A DNA stretch of 64,000 nt, taken from contig NZ_CP025249.1 in assembly GCF_009930875.1 (NCBI RefSeq), positions 2,232,001-2,296,000 on the forward strand, in the 5' to 3' direction. Below the pieces are notes generated by a model that was not told where the DNA came from, made no database searches, and saw only the letters and a list, made by a program, of their open reading frames with translations. Positions 40,316 to 50,219 of this stretch are shown in pieces. The stretch's first letter is position 1, and every line of letters starts with the position of its first letter. This DNA is from Actinomyces sp. 432 (GTDB taxonomy: Bacteria; Actinomycetota; Actinomycetes; Actinomycetales; Actinomycetaceae). The position numbers and the translations under genes were made by a program.

Positions 40316-40620
40316 ACGACACGGCGGCCACCACGCCCAACAGCGCGGGTCGTATTCGGTCGGCGTCGGGTAGTCGACTACGACCTCACACGCCCGAGTA
40401 CGACCTCCGCCCGGCCGAATACGACCTCGTCAGCCCGAGAACGTCCCCAGTGCGGCGAAAACGGCCTCGTGGGCCCGAAACCCTCCACGATGTGGAGGGT
40501 GTGGGGCGAATGAGGTCGTATTCGGCCAGCGTCGGGTGGTCGAGAACGACCTCGCACGCCCCAAAACGACCTCATCATCCCCAAAACGACCCGCTACGCC
40601 CGACCGAGTACGCCGGCCAT
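40316..40620. repeat. degenerate 20-bp tandem repeats in duplicated 166-bp unit
   Basis: ACGACCTC-type cores preceded by GCCCGAGT/GAAT/GAGA/AAAA recur at 40316, 40380, 40400, 40421, 40441, 40461, 40546, 40566 and 40586, nearly all 20 bp apart. A larger segment starting CGTATTCGG at 40351 recurs at 40517 (166 bp later) with several substitutions. GGCCGAATACGACCTC (40413-40428) is repeated exactly in inverted orientation at 40512-40527. No reading frame fits all units, so it looks non-coding. Confidence 0.8.
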
Positions 40621-40677
40621 TACCCGGCAGGCCACCACCGGGAGCACCCGGCCAGCTCAGGGCCGAGGGAGACGGCG

Positions 40678-40792
40678 TTGGGAACGCCACTTCGGCGCCT
40701 ACTACGCCCGTTGGGTGCTTGCTGAAGGCTTCCGAGCCCTTCAGCAAGCACCCAAGTGGCGTTGCCAAGCCCGAACCGGCGTAGTAAACGCC
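40678..40792. repeat. large hairpin repeat element, copy 1
   Basis: The core GGGTGCTTGCTGAAGG (40713-40728) pairs perfectly with CCTTCAGCAAGCACCC (40738-40753) around a 9-nt loop. Outside it TTGGGAACGCCACTT (40678-40692) pairs with AAGTGGCGTTGCCAA (40754-40768) at 14 of 15 positions. TACTACGCCCGTT (40700-40712) matches the inverted segment at 40774-40786 at 12 of 13. A related element lies at the right end of the window. Confidence 0.85.
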
Positions 40793-41898
40793 CATGCGCC
40801 TCGGCCACCGCCACCAGCAGCCCTAAGCCATGGCCGCCAGCACGCCGCCGGGCCTCGAACCGGAAGGGCGAGTTAATGGGCTCTTCTGGTCTAGGGGTGG
40901 GGCGGGCTAATGGTTGGCGAGCACCGGGATCGCCGTTTGTGCGCGTGCTCCGGTAGGTACGGCGCACGGCCCCGCTCCGGCGTGCACCTTCCCGCGGCGC
41001 CTGGGGTGTGGTACTCGCATGCTGTGACCTGGGTGCGCATTGGACACCTCCCCCGGTGCCTGCGATGCGGTAGCAAAATCGCTGGACTCACTGGCCGGAG
41101 CCTTCGACAGCTGCCACCGCGGTCCGGCGCCCCGGTCCGGGAACCGCACGGCCTCAACGACTCCAACGATTCGTCCACGCCGCCAACACGGCCGGACCCG
41201 TCGGCCCGAGCACAGCGTTTGCCTACTTGGACCATCTGCGCGCGCTTCTGGAGAAGTCCGGGTAGGCGCGGCCGTTCCCAGCCGGGCGCGGGCCAGCCAG
41301 CCGTACCCCGGACACCACTCCAACCTCATCCTCGGCGCGCGCACCGGAAGAGCCGAAACAGCGGCTCTTTGCGCTCAAGGCTTGGGCTGCGGCGGCCCGG
41401 CGTGAGCTCAGCCGCCGTGCGGAGGTCTACATGTCGGCCTTCTGCGGCGGTCAGTACGTGCCAGCGTGCGCGCTGATGACATGGATTGCACCACTTTGGA
41501 ACTTGCTGCCGCAGCTTCCGCCGACCGCGTCCGCGGAACCATGCGGTTTGTTAGCTCCGGAACACGGCCACTACCTGGAAAGTGGTGCATATTGTGACAG
41601 AGCGGACCCGGTAAGCGGGGAGCTGCCGCGGCAAGTCAGTCTCCGCACAGCCCTGAGGGGCCTAGGCGGCGCCTTCGTCGTCACCGCCCATGGCCTGTTC
41701 ATCTGCGGCCACGCCCGAAACCGCCTCGCGGGCCTCCTCCGCCGCCGACGCTGAGTCTCAAGAACGTCAGCCGGACCGAGGCGTCGGCGGCAACTCACCT
41801 TCCCGAACGCGATCTCGGCGACACCAAGCATCCGCGCCAGGTTCGGGCCGTACATGCCGGGCGTGCCGACCCCACGCCCGGATCACAAGAGCGCATTC

Positions 41899-42789
41899 TC
41901 AGCCGCGACGGGCAGAGCGCACCGCGATCTCCTCGCGGGCCCGCAACCCTGCAGACACCAGCCAGCGCACAGGCGCCTGCCAGGCGGCCGGGTGGCTGGC
42001 GTTCACGTAACGGCGCGCGGAGTCGTGATGCGCGCGGATCATGCGCTCGGGCCGACTCTTCCAGCTGGCGCCCTGGGAGTGGACGACTACAGCGTCGGGC
42101 ACCTGCAGGTTCAGCCAGCCGGCACGTCCCACACGCGCACCCAGATCCACATCCTCAAAGAACATGAAGTAGTCCTCATTGAAGCCGCCAAGGCGCTTCC
42201 AGGCGGCGGCGGGCAGCAGCACGCAGGCGCCGGACAGCCAGCCCACGGCGTGGGTGGCGTCCTCATTCGTGCCGTGGTACCTGGCGGAGAAGGGATTGCC
42301 CGGCCACACCCTCCCGAGGACGGCGTGTCCTGCGCCACCTACCAGCGTCGGCAGAGCGCGCCCGGACGGGTAGATGCTGCCGTCCGGGTTGAGCAGCCGC
42401 GGCCCCAGGCAGCCGGCGCGGGGCTCGGCGCGCGCGGCCTCGATCAGCGTGTCCAGGCTTCCTGGACGCCAGACGATGTCCGGGTTGGCAACAACGATCC
42501 AGTCCTCAGTCAGGTCGCGCGCGGCCAGGTTCGCCCCGCCCCCGTAGCCGCGGTTAGTGCCGTCACCGACCACACGCGCCCCGTAGCGCTCGGCGGTGCT
42601 CTCCACCCGCTCATGCTCGGTACCGTTGTCAGCGATCACGACGGCGGGGACCCGTGCGGTGGCGGCACGCAGGGACTCGAGGAAGCGTTCAAGCTCCGGG
42701 CCGGGGTTGTAGGCCACCGTGACCACGCGTACCGTTCCCAGCGGCGCCTGGGCGGACTCGCGGGACGGTTGGGACGCTACGTCAGTCAC
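41899..42789 (-). CDS. family 2 glycosyltransferase, WbbL/rhamnosyltransferase-like
   Basis: The protein has 296 aa if GTG 42789 is the start; ATG 42828 or 42873 would add an unconserved N-terminus. The GT-A motifs are VVTVAYNPGPELERFLESL, VIADNGTEHERV, GTNRGYGGGANLAAR and VVANPDIVW (acidic metal site). A later DYFMFFEDVDLGARVGRAGW is typical of rhamnosyltransferases acting on GlcNAc-PP-lipid. It is divergent from the LCP genes, consistent with wall-polymer linkage-unit synthesis, but the donor is inferred. Confidence 0.84.
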   Translation of the reverse strand: MTDVASQPSRESAQAPLGTVRVVTVAYNPGPELERFLESLRAATARVPAVVIADNGTEHERVESTAERYGARVVGDGTNRGYGGGANLAARDLTEDWIVVANPDIVWRPGSLDTLIEAARAEPRAGCLGPRLLNPDGSIYPSGRALPTLVGGAGHAVLGRVWPGNPFSARYHGTNEDATHAVGWLSGACVLLPAAAWKRLGGFNEDYFMFFEDVDLGARVGRAGWLNLQVPDAVVVHSQGASWKSRPERMIRAHHDSARRYVNASHPAAWQAPVRWLVSAGLRAREEIAVRSARRG

Positions 42790-42930
42790 GCTTGGGAGAC
42801 TACACGCGCCGGGGCCCCATGGCTGCATGCCTGGGCCGCGGGGCGTACCGTAGGGTGGAGCCATTACAGTCACCTAGGATTCCTCCTTGCTAAGGACGGA
42901 GAATCGCAGCTCCTCACAGACGGGTTCTTT

Positions 42931-44220
42931 ATGATCATGGCCGTGTCATCCCACGCCAAAGCCAAACCTCACGCGCGGCACTCAGCCAAGGACATGAGCC
43001 GGAGCGCTGCGCACAGGTTCCTGCTGGCCGGATTCGCCGTCATACTGTTCATCGTCTCCGGGGTCGGCCTGGCCTGGTATGACCTCCAGTCCCAGGTGAA
43101 CAAGCTCGGCATCGATGACTTCCTGGGCAAGGACCGCGCCCGCCAGGTAGTGGACAGCTATGAGGGGCGGTCGGTCAACATCCTCATCCTGGGAACCGAC
43201 TCCCGCGCGGGCGCCAATAACGTGGACGGCTCCGAGGGCAGTGAGGAAGTTGCGGTGGCGCGCTCGGACACCACCATGATCCTCCACCTGCCGGCGGACC
43301 GCTCCCGCATCGAAATCGTCTCAATCCCGCGTGACCTGCTGGTGGACATCCCCGCCTGCAAAACCGCCGACGGCGACACCACCGAGGCCATGACCTACAC
43401 CTCGTTCAACGCGGCCTTCGCCAATGGCGCCGGCGCCAGCGCGGATGACGCCGCCGTCGCCGCCGGCGTGGCCTGCACCGTGGCCACGGTCGAGGACCTC
43501 ACGGGGCTCTACATCGATGAGTACCTCGTTGTGGACTTCAACGGCCTGACCACCACCGTGGACGCGCTGGGCGGGGTCACCCTCTACGTGGATGAGGACA
43601 TCAATGACACCGAGTTCACCGGGCTGGTCATGAAGAGCGGCTGCCAGCATCTCGACGGCGCCACCGCGCTGCAGTACGCGCGCGTGCGCCACGGCGTGGG
43701 CGATGGCTCGGACCGCCAGCGCATCCCCCGGCAGCAGAACCTGGTGTCGGCGATGCTGCGGACCGCGAAGTCGAAGAACTACTTCACCGACGCCGACGCC
43801 CTGTACAGCTTCGCCCGCGCCGCCCTGGGCTCGCTGACCACCTCACCCGGGATCGGCTCCCTGAGCACGCTGGCCGGATTGGCCATGTCCATCAGCAACG
43901 TCGGGATGGATCAGGTGACCATCATCACCATGCCCAACGAGGAGGCGCCGTGGGATCTGAACCGCGCGCTGCCCACGGATGAGGCCGACTACGTCTGGAA
44001 GGCGATCAAGGCCGACACCCCCGTCACGGACGCCCTGCGCGAAGCAGCCGCCCAGGATGCCACCGCTGCGCCGTCGTCGGACTCGACCGAGCAGGCGCAG
44101 GCTGACGGTGATGACGCGGCACAGCCCGACGCCGCGCCGGAGCAGTCCTCAGCCCCGACGCAGGCACGTACCCCAACCGCTACCGCGACCACGCAGGACC
44201 CCGCCGCGCAGTGCCACTGA
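42931..44220 (+). CDS. LytR-CpsA-Psr (LCP) family glycopolymer transferase 1
   Basis: The protein has 429 aa from ATG 42931 (ATG 42937 also possible); the frame stays open far upstream but only this part shows LCP features. One N-terminal membrane helix (about residues 31-52). The LCP domain shows NILILGTDSRAG, VARSDTTMILHL, IEIVSIPRDLLVDI, ALQYARVRHGVGDGSDRQR. The conserved Arg and Asp residues that bind the pyrophosphate-lipid are present. The C-terminus is a low-complexity Ala/Ser/Thr/Gln tail. LCP enzymes move glycopolymers from lipid carrier to peptidoglycan or surface protein. Tandem with a second LCP gene 64 bp away. Confidence 0.9.
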   Translation: MIMAVSSHAKAKPHARHSAKDMSRSAAHRFLLAGFAVILFIVSGVGLAWYDLQSQVNKLGIDDFLGKDRARQVVDSYEGRSVNILILGTDSRAGANNVDGSEGSEEVAVARSDTTMILHLPADRSRIEIVSIPRDLLVDIPACKTADGDTTEAMTYTSFNAAFANGAGASADDAAVAAGVACTVATVEDLTGLYIDEYLVVDFNGLTTTVDALGGVTLYVDEDINDTEFTGLVMKSGCQHLDGATALQYARVRHGVGDGSDRQRIPRQQNLVSAMLRTAKSKNYFTDADALYSFARAALGSLTTSPGIGSLSTLAGLAMSISNVGMDQVTIITMPNEEAPWDLNRALPTDEADYVWKAIKADTPVTDALREAAAQDATAAPSSDSTEQAQADGDDAAQPDAAPEQSSAPTQARTPTATATTQDPAAQCH

Positions 44221-44283
44221 ACACCCACTGACACCCGCCGACGACGTGCCGACCGAGCCGCAGGAATAGGAGTCCAAGCAGCA

Positions 44284-45771
44284 GTGAGCAGCACAGACGA
44301 CGACCTCCCCCCGGCATTCAGCCCCGGAGACGACGGGTCTCGGCGTCGCCCCGGCACCGAGAGAACCCCTGCGCGCCGCTCAGAGCGTACCGGTCCCGGC
44401 TCCCCCAGCGGCACGCGCTCCACGGGCAGCGCAGGTGACGGCAGTGGCGTACGCAGTGGCGCGGCACCGCGCCGCCCACGCCCCCAGAAGGCCGACTCAT
44501 CGGGCCAAGCCGACCCAGCCTCCCCTCCTCGCGGACACCACCACGCCGACGGGGCCACAGCCCGCCCCGGAGCAAACCCGAGTACTCCCAAGCGGGTCCC
44601 CGTAAGGAGCCGGGCGCGCTCCGGATCCTCCGCTGTGCCACTGCGGTCGGCCCCCGCGGCTGCAGACGGCCGCGCGTCCACCAGGGTCATGCCCGCCGGC
44701 ACCGCGCCCTCCGCGCGCAGCCGTAACGTCTCCCCGGCTCTTGCCCCGGCGCGCTCATCCCGGTACGCCCCCTCATCGACCCTGAACCAGCACACCCAGC
44801 CGGCTCCGCCGCGGCCCCCCGCGCGCAAACGGCACCGACCCCTGCGATGGCTGGCCATCACGCTGGTCATCCTGCTGGCGCTAGTCGGGGCCCGCGCAGC
44901 CTGGCTCATACACGACGTCAATTCCAAGCTCTCACGCGTCCAGGCTCTGTCCGGCGTGCAGGCCACACCCGGGGAGACCTGGCTGATCGTCGGCTCGGAC
45001 TCGCGGGCCGACGGCGCCGTAGTGGACAACACCGACGGCGCCCGCTCCGACTCGATCATGCTGCTGCACCGAGCCCCCGGCGGGCAGAGCTCCCTGATCT
45101 CCCTGCCGCGCGACACCTACGTGGAGATACCCGGTTACGGAGGCAACAAGATCAACGCCGCCTACGCCTACGGCGGCCCCACCCTCCTGGTCGCAACGGT
45201 TGAGCAGCTGACTGGGCTGACTGTTGACCACTACGTTGAGGTCGGCATGGGCGGAGTGTCCTCCCTGGTGGACGCCGTAGGCGGCATCAACGTCTGCCTG
45301 GACTACGACGTCGATGACGCGGACTCCGGGCTCGTGTGGGACACTGCCCAGGGCGAGTGCCAGGACGTCGACGGCGCCAAGGCGCTCGCCTACTCCCGCA
45401 TGCGGAAATCCGATCCGGCCGGCGATATCGGACGCGCCCTGCGGCAGCGGGCGGTCATCTCCGCCGTCGTCTCCCGCGCTGTCTCACCCACCACACTGCT
45501 GAGCTTCACCCGGCAGGACGCCCTCGTAAACGCGGGCACCAAGGCGCTGACGGTTGACGAGGACACCTCGGTACTCGATCTTGGCAAGATGCTGCTGGCC
45601 TTCCGCTCCGCCTCGAACGCCGGCCTGACTGGCGCGCCGCCCATCGCCAGCGTGGACTACGAGCCCGGCGGCATCGGCGCGGCCGTGCTGCTACAGGACA
45701 CCACTGCCCCGGACTTCTTCGCCAAGCTCCGCGCAGGCACGCTGACTGCCGCTGACTTCGACCAGCCCTGA
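44284..45771 (+). CDS. LytR-CpsA-Psr (LCP) family glycopolymer transferase 2
   Basis: The protein has 495 aa from GTG 44284. It has a very long cytoplasmic N-terminus (about 180 residues rich in Pro, Arg, Ser and Ala) before one membrane helix (LAITLVILLALVGARAAWLI). The LCP domain follows: WLIVGSDSRADGAV, ARSDSIMLLHRA, SLISLPRDTYVEI, LAYSRMRKSDPAGDIGRALR. The disordered cytoplasmic part differs from its partner and may be a regulatory target. Same role as LCP 1, perhaps with a different polymer. A strong hairpin follows the stop. Confidence 0.9.
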   Translation: MSSTDDDLPPAFSPGDDGSRRRPGTERTPARRSERTGPGSPSGTRSTGSAGDGSGVRSGAAPRRPRPQKADSSGQADPASPPRGHHHADGATARPGANPSTPKRVPVRSRARSGSSAVPLRSAPAAADGRASTRVMPAGTAPSARSRNVSPALAPARSSRYAPSSTLNQHTQPAPPRPPARKRHRPLRWLAITLVILLALVGARAAWLIHDVNSKLSRVQALSGVQATPGETWLIVGSDSRADGAVVDNTDGARSDSIMLLHRAPGGQSSLISLPRDTYVEIPGYGGNKINAAYAYGGPTLLVATVEQLTGLTVDHYVEVGMGGVSSLVDAVGGINVCLDYDVDDADSGLVWDTAQGECQDVDGAKALAYSRMRKSDPAGDIGRALRQRAVISAVVSRAVSPTTLLSFTRQDALVNAGTKALTVDEDTSVLDLGKMLLAFRSASNAGLTGAPPIASVDYEPGGIGAAVLLQDTTAPDFFAKLRAGTLTAADFDQP

Positions 45772-45801
45772 GCCGTCCGCTCCGGAGCTGCCTGGCAAGC
45801 G

Positions 45802-45844
45802 GCGGGCACCGCCGTGGCCGGGGATACCCGTCGGCGGTGCCCGC
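45802..45844. terminator. bidirectional terminator between LCP 2 and galE
   Basis: GCGGGCACCGCCG (45802-45814) and CGGCGGTGCCCGC (45832-45844) pair perfectly over 13 bp with a 17-nt loop, between convergent genes. A second small hairpin (GCACCG/CGGTGC, 45846-45862) follows. No T-run, usual for high-GC actinobacteria. Confidence 0.75.
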
Positions 45845-45868
45845 GTGCACCGGGGACCGGTGCGGTGT

Positions 45869-46870
45869 TCAGCCGAAGTGAGGCCGGTCCGGATCGGCCT
45901 GCCAAGCGGAGAAGGACGATGCGACGATGTCGTCCAGGTCGTGCTCGGCCTCCCAGCCGAGTACCTCGCGGATACGCGAGGCGTCGCCAATCAGCTGCGG
46001 CGGATCGCCGGCACGGCGGTCCAGCTCCTCCGGCCGCACTTCACGGCCGGTGACGGCAACGACCGCGTCAATCACCTTGGAGACCACCTCGCGCACCGAG
46101 GACCCCTGCCCCGTGCCGACGTTGAACACGTGCTCGCGCATCTCCTCCTCGCCGGCCAGGTGGTCCAGCGCCGCGATGTGGGCGCTGGCCAGGTCGCGCA
46201 CGTGGATGTAGTCGCGGATGCAAGTGCCGTCCGCAGTGGGGTAGTCGGTGCCGAAGATCTTCGGGGACTCGCCACGGGCCAGACGATCGAGCACCATGGG
46301 GATGAGGTTGAGGGTGGCCATGTCACCCAGGTCGTCCCAGCCCGCGCCGGCTACGTTGAAGTAGCGCAATCCCGCCCAGCGCAGCCCCCAGGCACGCTCG
46401 CAGTCGGCCATCATCCACTCGCCAATGAGCTTCGTCTCCCCGTAGGGGTTGATGGGACGGCAATCGATGTCCTCGGGCACAACCTCCACGGGCGGCATGC
46501 CGTACACCGCTGCGGAGGAGGAGAAGATCATCCGCTCTACGCGGGCCTGCTCCATGGCCAGCAGCATGTTGGCCAGGCCGCCCACATTCTGCTGGTAGTA
46601 CCAGGCGGGTCGGGCAACGGACTCGCCCACCTGCTTGCGGGCGGCGAAGTGGATGACCGCCTTGACGTCCTTACGGTCCATCAGGTCCGCCAGGGCCTCG
46701 ATGGCGTTGCCGGCGGCGACGTCGAGCTCAACCAGCTCGGCGTCTCCTACACGCCCGGGGGTTCCGTAGGACAGGTCATCAACGACGACGACCTCATCTC
46801 CACGCTCTTGCAGCAGACGAACAACATGGGCACCGATATATCCGGCACCACCCGCAACGAGGATGCTCAT
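45869..46870 (-). CDS. galE: UDP-glucose 4-epimerase
   Basis: The protein has 333 aa from ATG 46870. Extended SDR: NAD motif GGAGYIG at 7-13, HFAARKQVGESV, SSSAAVYGMPP, catalytic NPYGETK (Tyr and Lys), LRYFNVAGA and DGTCIRDYIHVRDLA, all GalE hallmarks. It interconverts UDP-glucose and UDP-galactose, supplying galactose for the glycans built nearby. It converges on the LCP genes and lies 105 bp after purE. Confidence 0.95.
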   Translation of the reverse strand: MSILVAGGAGYIGAHVVRLLQERGDEVVVVDDLSYGTPGRVGDAELVELDVAAGNAIEALADLMDRKDVKAVIHFAARKQVGESVARPAWYYQQNVGGLANMLLAMEQARVERMIFSSSAAVYGMPPVEVVPEDIDCRPINPYGETKLIGEWMMADCERAWGLRWAGLRYFNVAGAGWDDLGDMATLNLIPMVLDRLARGESPKIFGTDYPTADGTCIRDYIHVRDLASAHIAALDHLAGEEEMREHVFNVGTGQGSSVREVVSKVIDAVVAVTGREVRPEELDRRAGDPPQLIGDASRIREVLGWEAEHDLDDIVASSFSAWQADPDRPHFG

Positions 46871-46975
46871 GGGGCGATGCTACCGGTGGCGGCATCGCTC
46901 CGTATATGCCCAAGGTCCAACTCGCCGGGCCGTGCGGCGTCGGCCCAGCGGGCTGACGCCAGGCGGTGACGGGCC

Positions 46976-47509
46976 TCAGTCCCGCCCAGCGACCTCGCGG
47001 CGCAAAGCTGCTCCCTTGGCGTGCGCAGTATCGGCGAGCTCGGCCTGGAATGCGCGCATGGCGGCGCGTAGGCAGGCAGCCTCCGCCCCCTCCCCCGCGC
47101 CCAGGATGCGTGCGGCTAGCAGGCCCGCGTTGCGAGCGCCGCCAATGGATACCGTGGCGACCGGTACACCGGCGGGCATCTGGACGATCGACAGCAGCGA
47201 GTCCATACCGTCCAGGTACTTCAGCGGCACCGGCACGCCGATCACGGGCAGCTCGGTGACGGCCGCGAGCATTCCGGGCAGGTGGGCGGCGCCCCCAGCC
47301 CCGGCGATGATGACCCGCAGGCCCCGCCCGGCGGCGTCGCGCCCGTAGGCGAGCATCTCGTCCGGCATGCGGTGGGCGGATACGACGTCGGCCTCGTAGG
47401 GGATTTCCAGCGCGTCGAGGGACTCGGCGGCCGCCCGCATGGTGGGCCAGTCGGAGTCCGACCCCATGACGATGCCGACGACTGGTTGCTGGTCCTGCTG
47501 CTGGGTCAT
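46976..47509 (-). CDS. purE: N5-carboxyaminoimidazole ribonucleotide mutase
   Basis: The protein has 177 aa from ATG 47509. [14 protein letters not shown] near residue 10, [13 protein letters not shown] near 41, and [14 protein letters not shown] match class I PurE. It converts N5-CAIR to CAIR in purine synthesis, directly after PurK, whose gene lies 121 bp upstream on the same strand. Length is normal. Confidence 0.95.
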   Translation of the reverse strand: MTQQQDQQPVVGIVMGSDSDWPTMRAAAESLDALEIPYEADVVSAHRMPDEMLAYGRDAAGRGLRVIIAGAGGAAHLPGMLAAVTELPVIGVPVPLKYLDGMDSLLSIVQMPAGVPVATVSIGGARNAGLLAARILGAGEGAEAACLRAAMRAFQAELADTAHAKGAALRREVAGRD

Positions 47510-47630
47510 GGGGCTGCTCCTACATTGAATCCGCCGCTTGCTGCGTCGTCCGCCCACGCCAGCCGCGGCGCGGTGCGGGACGGACTCGTCAAGCCTATGA
47601 CGTGCCGCGTGACCGCCCCAAGGATTCGGC

Positions 47631-48884
47631 TCAGGCCTCTGCGCGCAGGATCGCGACGACGGCGCGGGCCCGCTCGCGCACGGCGGCGATTTCCGCAGCG
47701 CCCGTGGCCGTGGTGGTCATATTGACGTGTCCGAGCTTGCGGCCGGGACGCCACTGCTTGCCGTAAAGGTGCAGGTGGGCCTCGGGCTCGCGTGCCAGAG
47801 CACGGGCGAGGGCATCGGCGGGCATCTGCTGCTCCCCGCCCAGGAAGTTGACCATCACGGTGGTGGGGGCCGTCGGCGTCGTCGCTCCCAGCGGCAGGTC
47901 GAGGACGGCGCGCATGTGCTGGGCGAACTGGCTGGTCACCGCGCCCTCCTGGGTCCAGTGGCCGGAATTGTGGGGGCGCATGGCCAGCTCGTTTACGTAC
48001 AGGCGGGTGCCCTGCGGGCCCTCGACGGCGAACAGCTCAACGGCGAGCACCCCGGTGACATCCGCACGCTCGGCAATGGTGCGGCCGATGTGCTCCGCCT
48101 GCCCGACGGCAGCGGGCTCCAGCCCGGGGGCCGGGGCCACCGTCTCAACGCAGATGCCGCCGGACTGCACTGATTCGATCACCGGCCAGACGGCGACCTG
48201 GCCGGAGGGACGTCGTGCCAGCAGAACCGCTAGTTCACGGGTGAAGGGAACCGCCTCCTCCACCAGCAGGCTGGTCACGGCGCCTCCGCCCAGGCTGCCA
48301 CCACCGCCAGTACCGGCCGCCGCCCGCCCGGCGCGAGCATCGGCAGTGGACTCCAGCCATGCCGCAGCCTCACCCTGGTCCAGCTCAACCGCGGATCGCA
48401 CCATGAGCACCCCGTGCCCGTCATAGCCGCCGCGGGGCGTCTTCAGCACTACTGGCCAGCCGTGCGCGGCAGCGAAGTCAGCCACCTGCTCCCGCATCTG
48501 CTCGGTAGTCCCGGCCACTTCCGCCCAGGCCGGCTGCGGCAGCCCAGCAGCATCGACGGCACGGCGCATGGCGAGCTTGTCGCGGGCCAGGAGCAGCGCC
48601 TCGGGCGCCGGCCGCACCGCCACCCCCTCCGCCTGCAGGTGGGACAGCAGCGCAGGATCCTGGTGCTCGTGCTCAAAGGTGAGTGCATCCGCGCCCGCGA
48701 CCAGGGCACGTACGGCGTCGGCGTCGTCGGCACGGCCAACCGGGGAATCGACCGTCACCTGCGCAGCAGAGCCGTCCGCGGACTCGACGAGGGTGCGCAG
48801 ATGAATACCCAGCGCGGAAGCCTCCTCCTGCATCATGCGGGCCAGTTGGCCGCCTCCGATAACGGCAAGAACGGGGGTGCTCAC
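47631..48884 (-). CDS. purK: N5-carboxyaminoimidazole ribonucleotide synthase
   Basis: The protein has 417 aa from GTG 48884. ATP-grasp enzyme: [19 protein letters not shown] at the N-terminus, [29 protein letters not shown] (ATP-binding), [19 protein letters not shown] with PHNSGHWT. It makes N5-CAIR from AIR, ATP and bicarbonate, paired with PurE. A Gly-rich insertion ([11 protein letters not shown]) sits in the middle. Divergent from the PIG-V-like gene. Confidence 0.94.
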   Translation of the reverse strand: MSTPVLAVIGGGQLARMMQEEASALGIHLRTLVESADGSAAQVTVDSPVGRADDADAVRALVAGADALTFEHEHQDPALLSHLQAEGVAVRPAPEALLLARDKLAMRRAVDAAGLPQPAWAEVAGTTEQMREQVADFAAAHGWPVVLKTPRGGYDGHGVLMVRSAVELDQGEAAAWLESTADARAGRAAAGTGGGGSLGGGAVTSLLVEEAVPFTRELAVLLARRPSGQVAVWPVIESVQSGGICVETVAPAPGLEPAAVGQAEHIGRTIAERADVTGVLAVELFAVEGPQGTRLYVNELAMRPHNSGHWTQEGAVTSQFAQHMRAVLDLPLGATTPTAPTTVMVNFLGGEQQMPADALARALAREPEAHLHLYGKQWRPGRKLGHVNMTTTATGAAEIAAVRERARAVVAILRAEA

Positions 48885-48931
48885 GGCTCCACCCTAGTGG
48901 CGGTCCCGGCTCGGCCCCGTACGCTGGCGCC

Positions 48932-50206
48932 GTGTCCGACTCCTCCGCACCCGACGCCGGCGCGGTCACCGCCTCCGGCCCGCATGACGGTTGTCCATCC
49001 CCACGTCCACACCGGCGGACGGATCAGGCGCCCACGGGTGCGAGCCGGCCCGCCCTCGCCGCCCTGCCCCGCTGGGCCGCGGTGCTGGCGGTGTGGGCCG
49101 CGTCCACTGCGCTTTCCCTGCTGCTGCTGCGCATGGGCGCCCAGGACACGGGGGCCACGGTGTGGGCGCCTGAGGCGCCGTCGTGGATGCAGCAGGCCTC
49201 ATTCTGGGACTCCGGCTGGTATGACCGCATCGCCCGGGAGGGTTATCCGGCTCAGCTACCCACCAGTAGCGACGGGACGGTGCAGCAGAACGCATGGGCC
49301 TTCATGCCGCTGCTACCCCTGGCGGCCTCCGCACTGACGGCCACGGGCTGGTCCTTCTACGCGCGTGCAACGGTGATCGCGCTCGCGGCGTCGGCACTGG
49401 CCGCACTGGTCCTGGACCGCTGGCTCGGTCCCCGTGTGGGCGAGCGGGCGTCCCTGTGGGCGGTAGCGCTGGTCTGGTGCTCGCCGTGCGCGGTGGTACT
49501 GCAACTGCCTTACGCCGAGTCGCTCGGCCTACTCGCGGTGGGACTGGCGCTCATGCTGGCGGAGCGAGGCCGGTTCCTCACGGCGGTGCCGGCGGTGGTC
49601 GCGGGGGCCCTCGCCCGTCCACTCGGCGTTCCCCTGACGGCCGCCCTGGGGCTGTGGTGGCTGTGGGAGACAGTGCGTGCTCACCGCGGCCTTGAGAACG
49701 TCAGCAGGGGCGGGCGGCTGCGCCTACTGGCGCTGGCGGGAGCCGCGGCCGCCTCCACCGCCGCCTGGCCGCTGTACGCCTGGATAGTCACCGGCCGTCC
49801 CGATGCCTACACGGCCACCGAGACCTCTTGGCGCGGCGGCACGCTGATGCCCGCGCTGCAGTGGCTCACCCGCAGCCAGTGGTGGGTGGGTGACCACCTG
49901 GGATGGGCGCTACTGGCCGGCGTCGTGGCGCTGTGCTGCCTGGGCGTGTCGGCGCCCTCGCTGCGGCGGCTCGGCGCCCCGGCGTGGCTGTGGTGCGTGA
50001 GCTACTGCCTGTACCTGCTGGTCTTCTTCGACCCGACGACGTCAGTGTTTCGCCTGCTGCTACCGCTCGCCCCGGCGGGGTGGGCCCTGGCCGCCCGGGC
50101 TACGCCACGGCTGCGCGCGGCGCTGCTGGCCGCAGGTGTCATAGGCCAGGTGTTCTGGATCAGCTGGGTGTGGGATGGTTACAGCGCAGTCGTGTGGGTG
50201 CCGTAA
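48932..50206 (+). CDS. PIG-V-like polytopic membrane glycosyltransferase
   Basis: The protein has 424 aa from GTG 48932. After a Pro/Ser-rich start of about 45 residues there are about nine membrane helices. The first outer loop contains FWDSGWYDRIAREGYP, matching GT76/PIG-V-type mannosyltransferases that use polyprenyl-phosphate mannose. In actinobacteria such proteins act in lipoglycan or protein O-mannosylation. Its stop is 14 bp from the GtrA gene start. Donor sugar is inferred only. Confidence 0.8.
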   Translation: MSDSSAPDAGAVTASGPHDGCPSPRPHRRTDQAPTGASRPALAALPRWAAVLAVWAASTALSLLLLRMGAQDTGATVWAPEAPSWMQQASFWDSGWYDRIAREGYPAQLPTSSDGTVQQNAWAFMPLLPLAASALTATGWSFYARATVIALAASALAALVLDRWLGPRVGERASLWAVALVWCSPCAVVLQLPYAESLGLLAVGLALMLAERGRFLTAVPAVVAGALARPLGVPLTAALGLWWLWETVRAHRGLENVSRGGRLRLLALAGAAAASTAAWPLYAWIVTGRPDAYTATETSWRGGTLMPALQWLTRSQWWVGDHLGWALLAGVVALCCLGVSAPSLRRLGAPAWLWCVSYCLYLLVFFDPTTSVFRLLLPLAPAGWALAARATPRLRAALLAAGVIGQVFWISWVWDGYSAVVWVP

Positions 50207-50219
50207 GATCGTAGTCGTG

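Larger units (their letters stand above)
39995..41898. other. gene-free region with repeats
   Basis: About 1.9 kb between DUF2304 and the WbbL-like transferase. It holds 20-bp degenerate repeats (40316-40620), a large hairpin element (40678-40792) and a GT-rich stretch near 40200-40290. From 40.9 to 41.8 kb short open frames occur in all frames but none has a ribosome site or recognisable domain; possibly old decayed coding DNA. Confidence 0.6.

Noticed and set aside
40316..40620. CRISPR array
   Set aside because: Repeats are 20 bp apart with almost no unique spacer, are degenerate, and no cas gene is present.
40910..41855. Short ORFs on both strands at 40.9-41.8 kb
   Set aside because: No ribosome sites, no recognisable domain, and several overlapping frames of equal quality; at most decayed genes.
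41854..42930. N-terminal extension of the first LCP gene by 359 codons
   Set aside because: The extension is antisense to the WbbL-like gene and lacks any LCP feature; the membrane helix and LCP domain follow ATG 42931.
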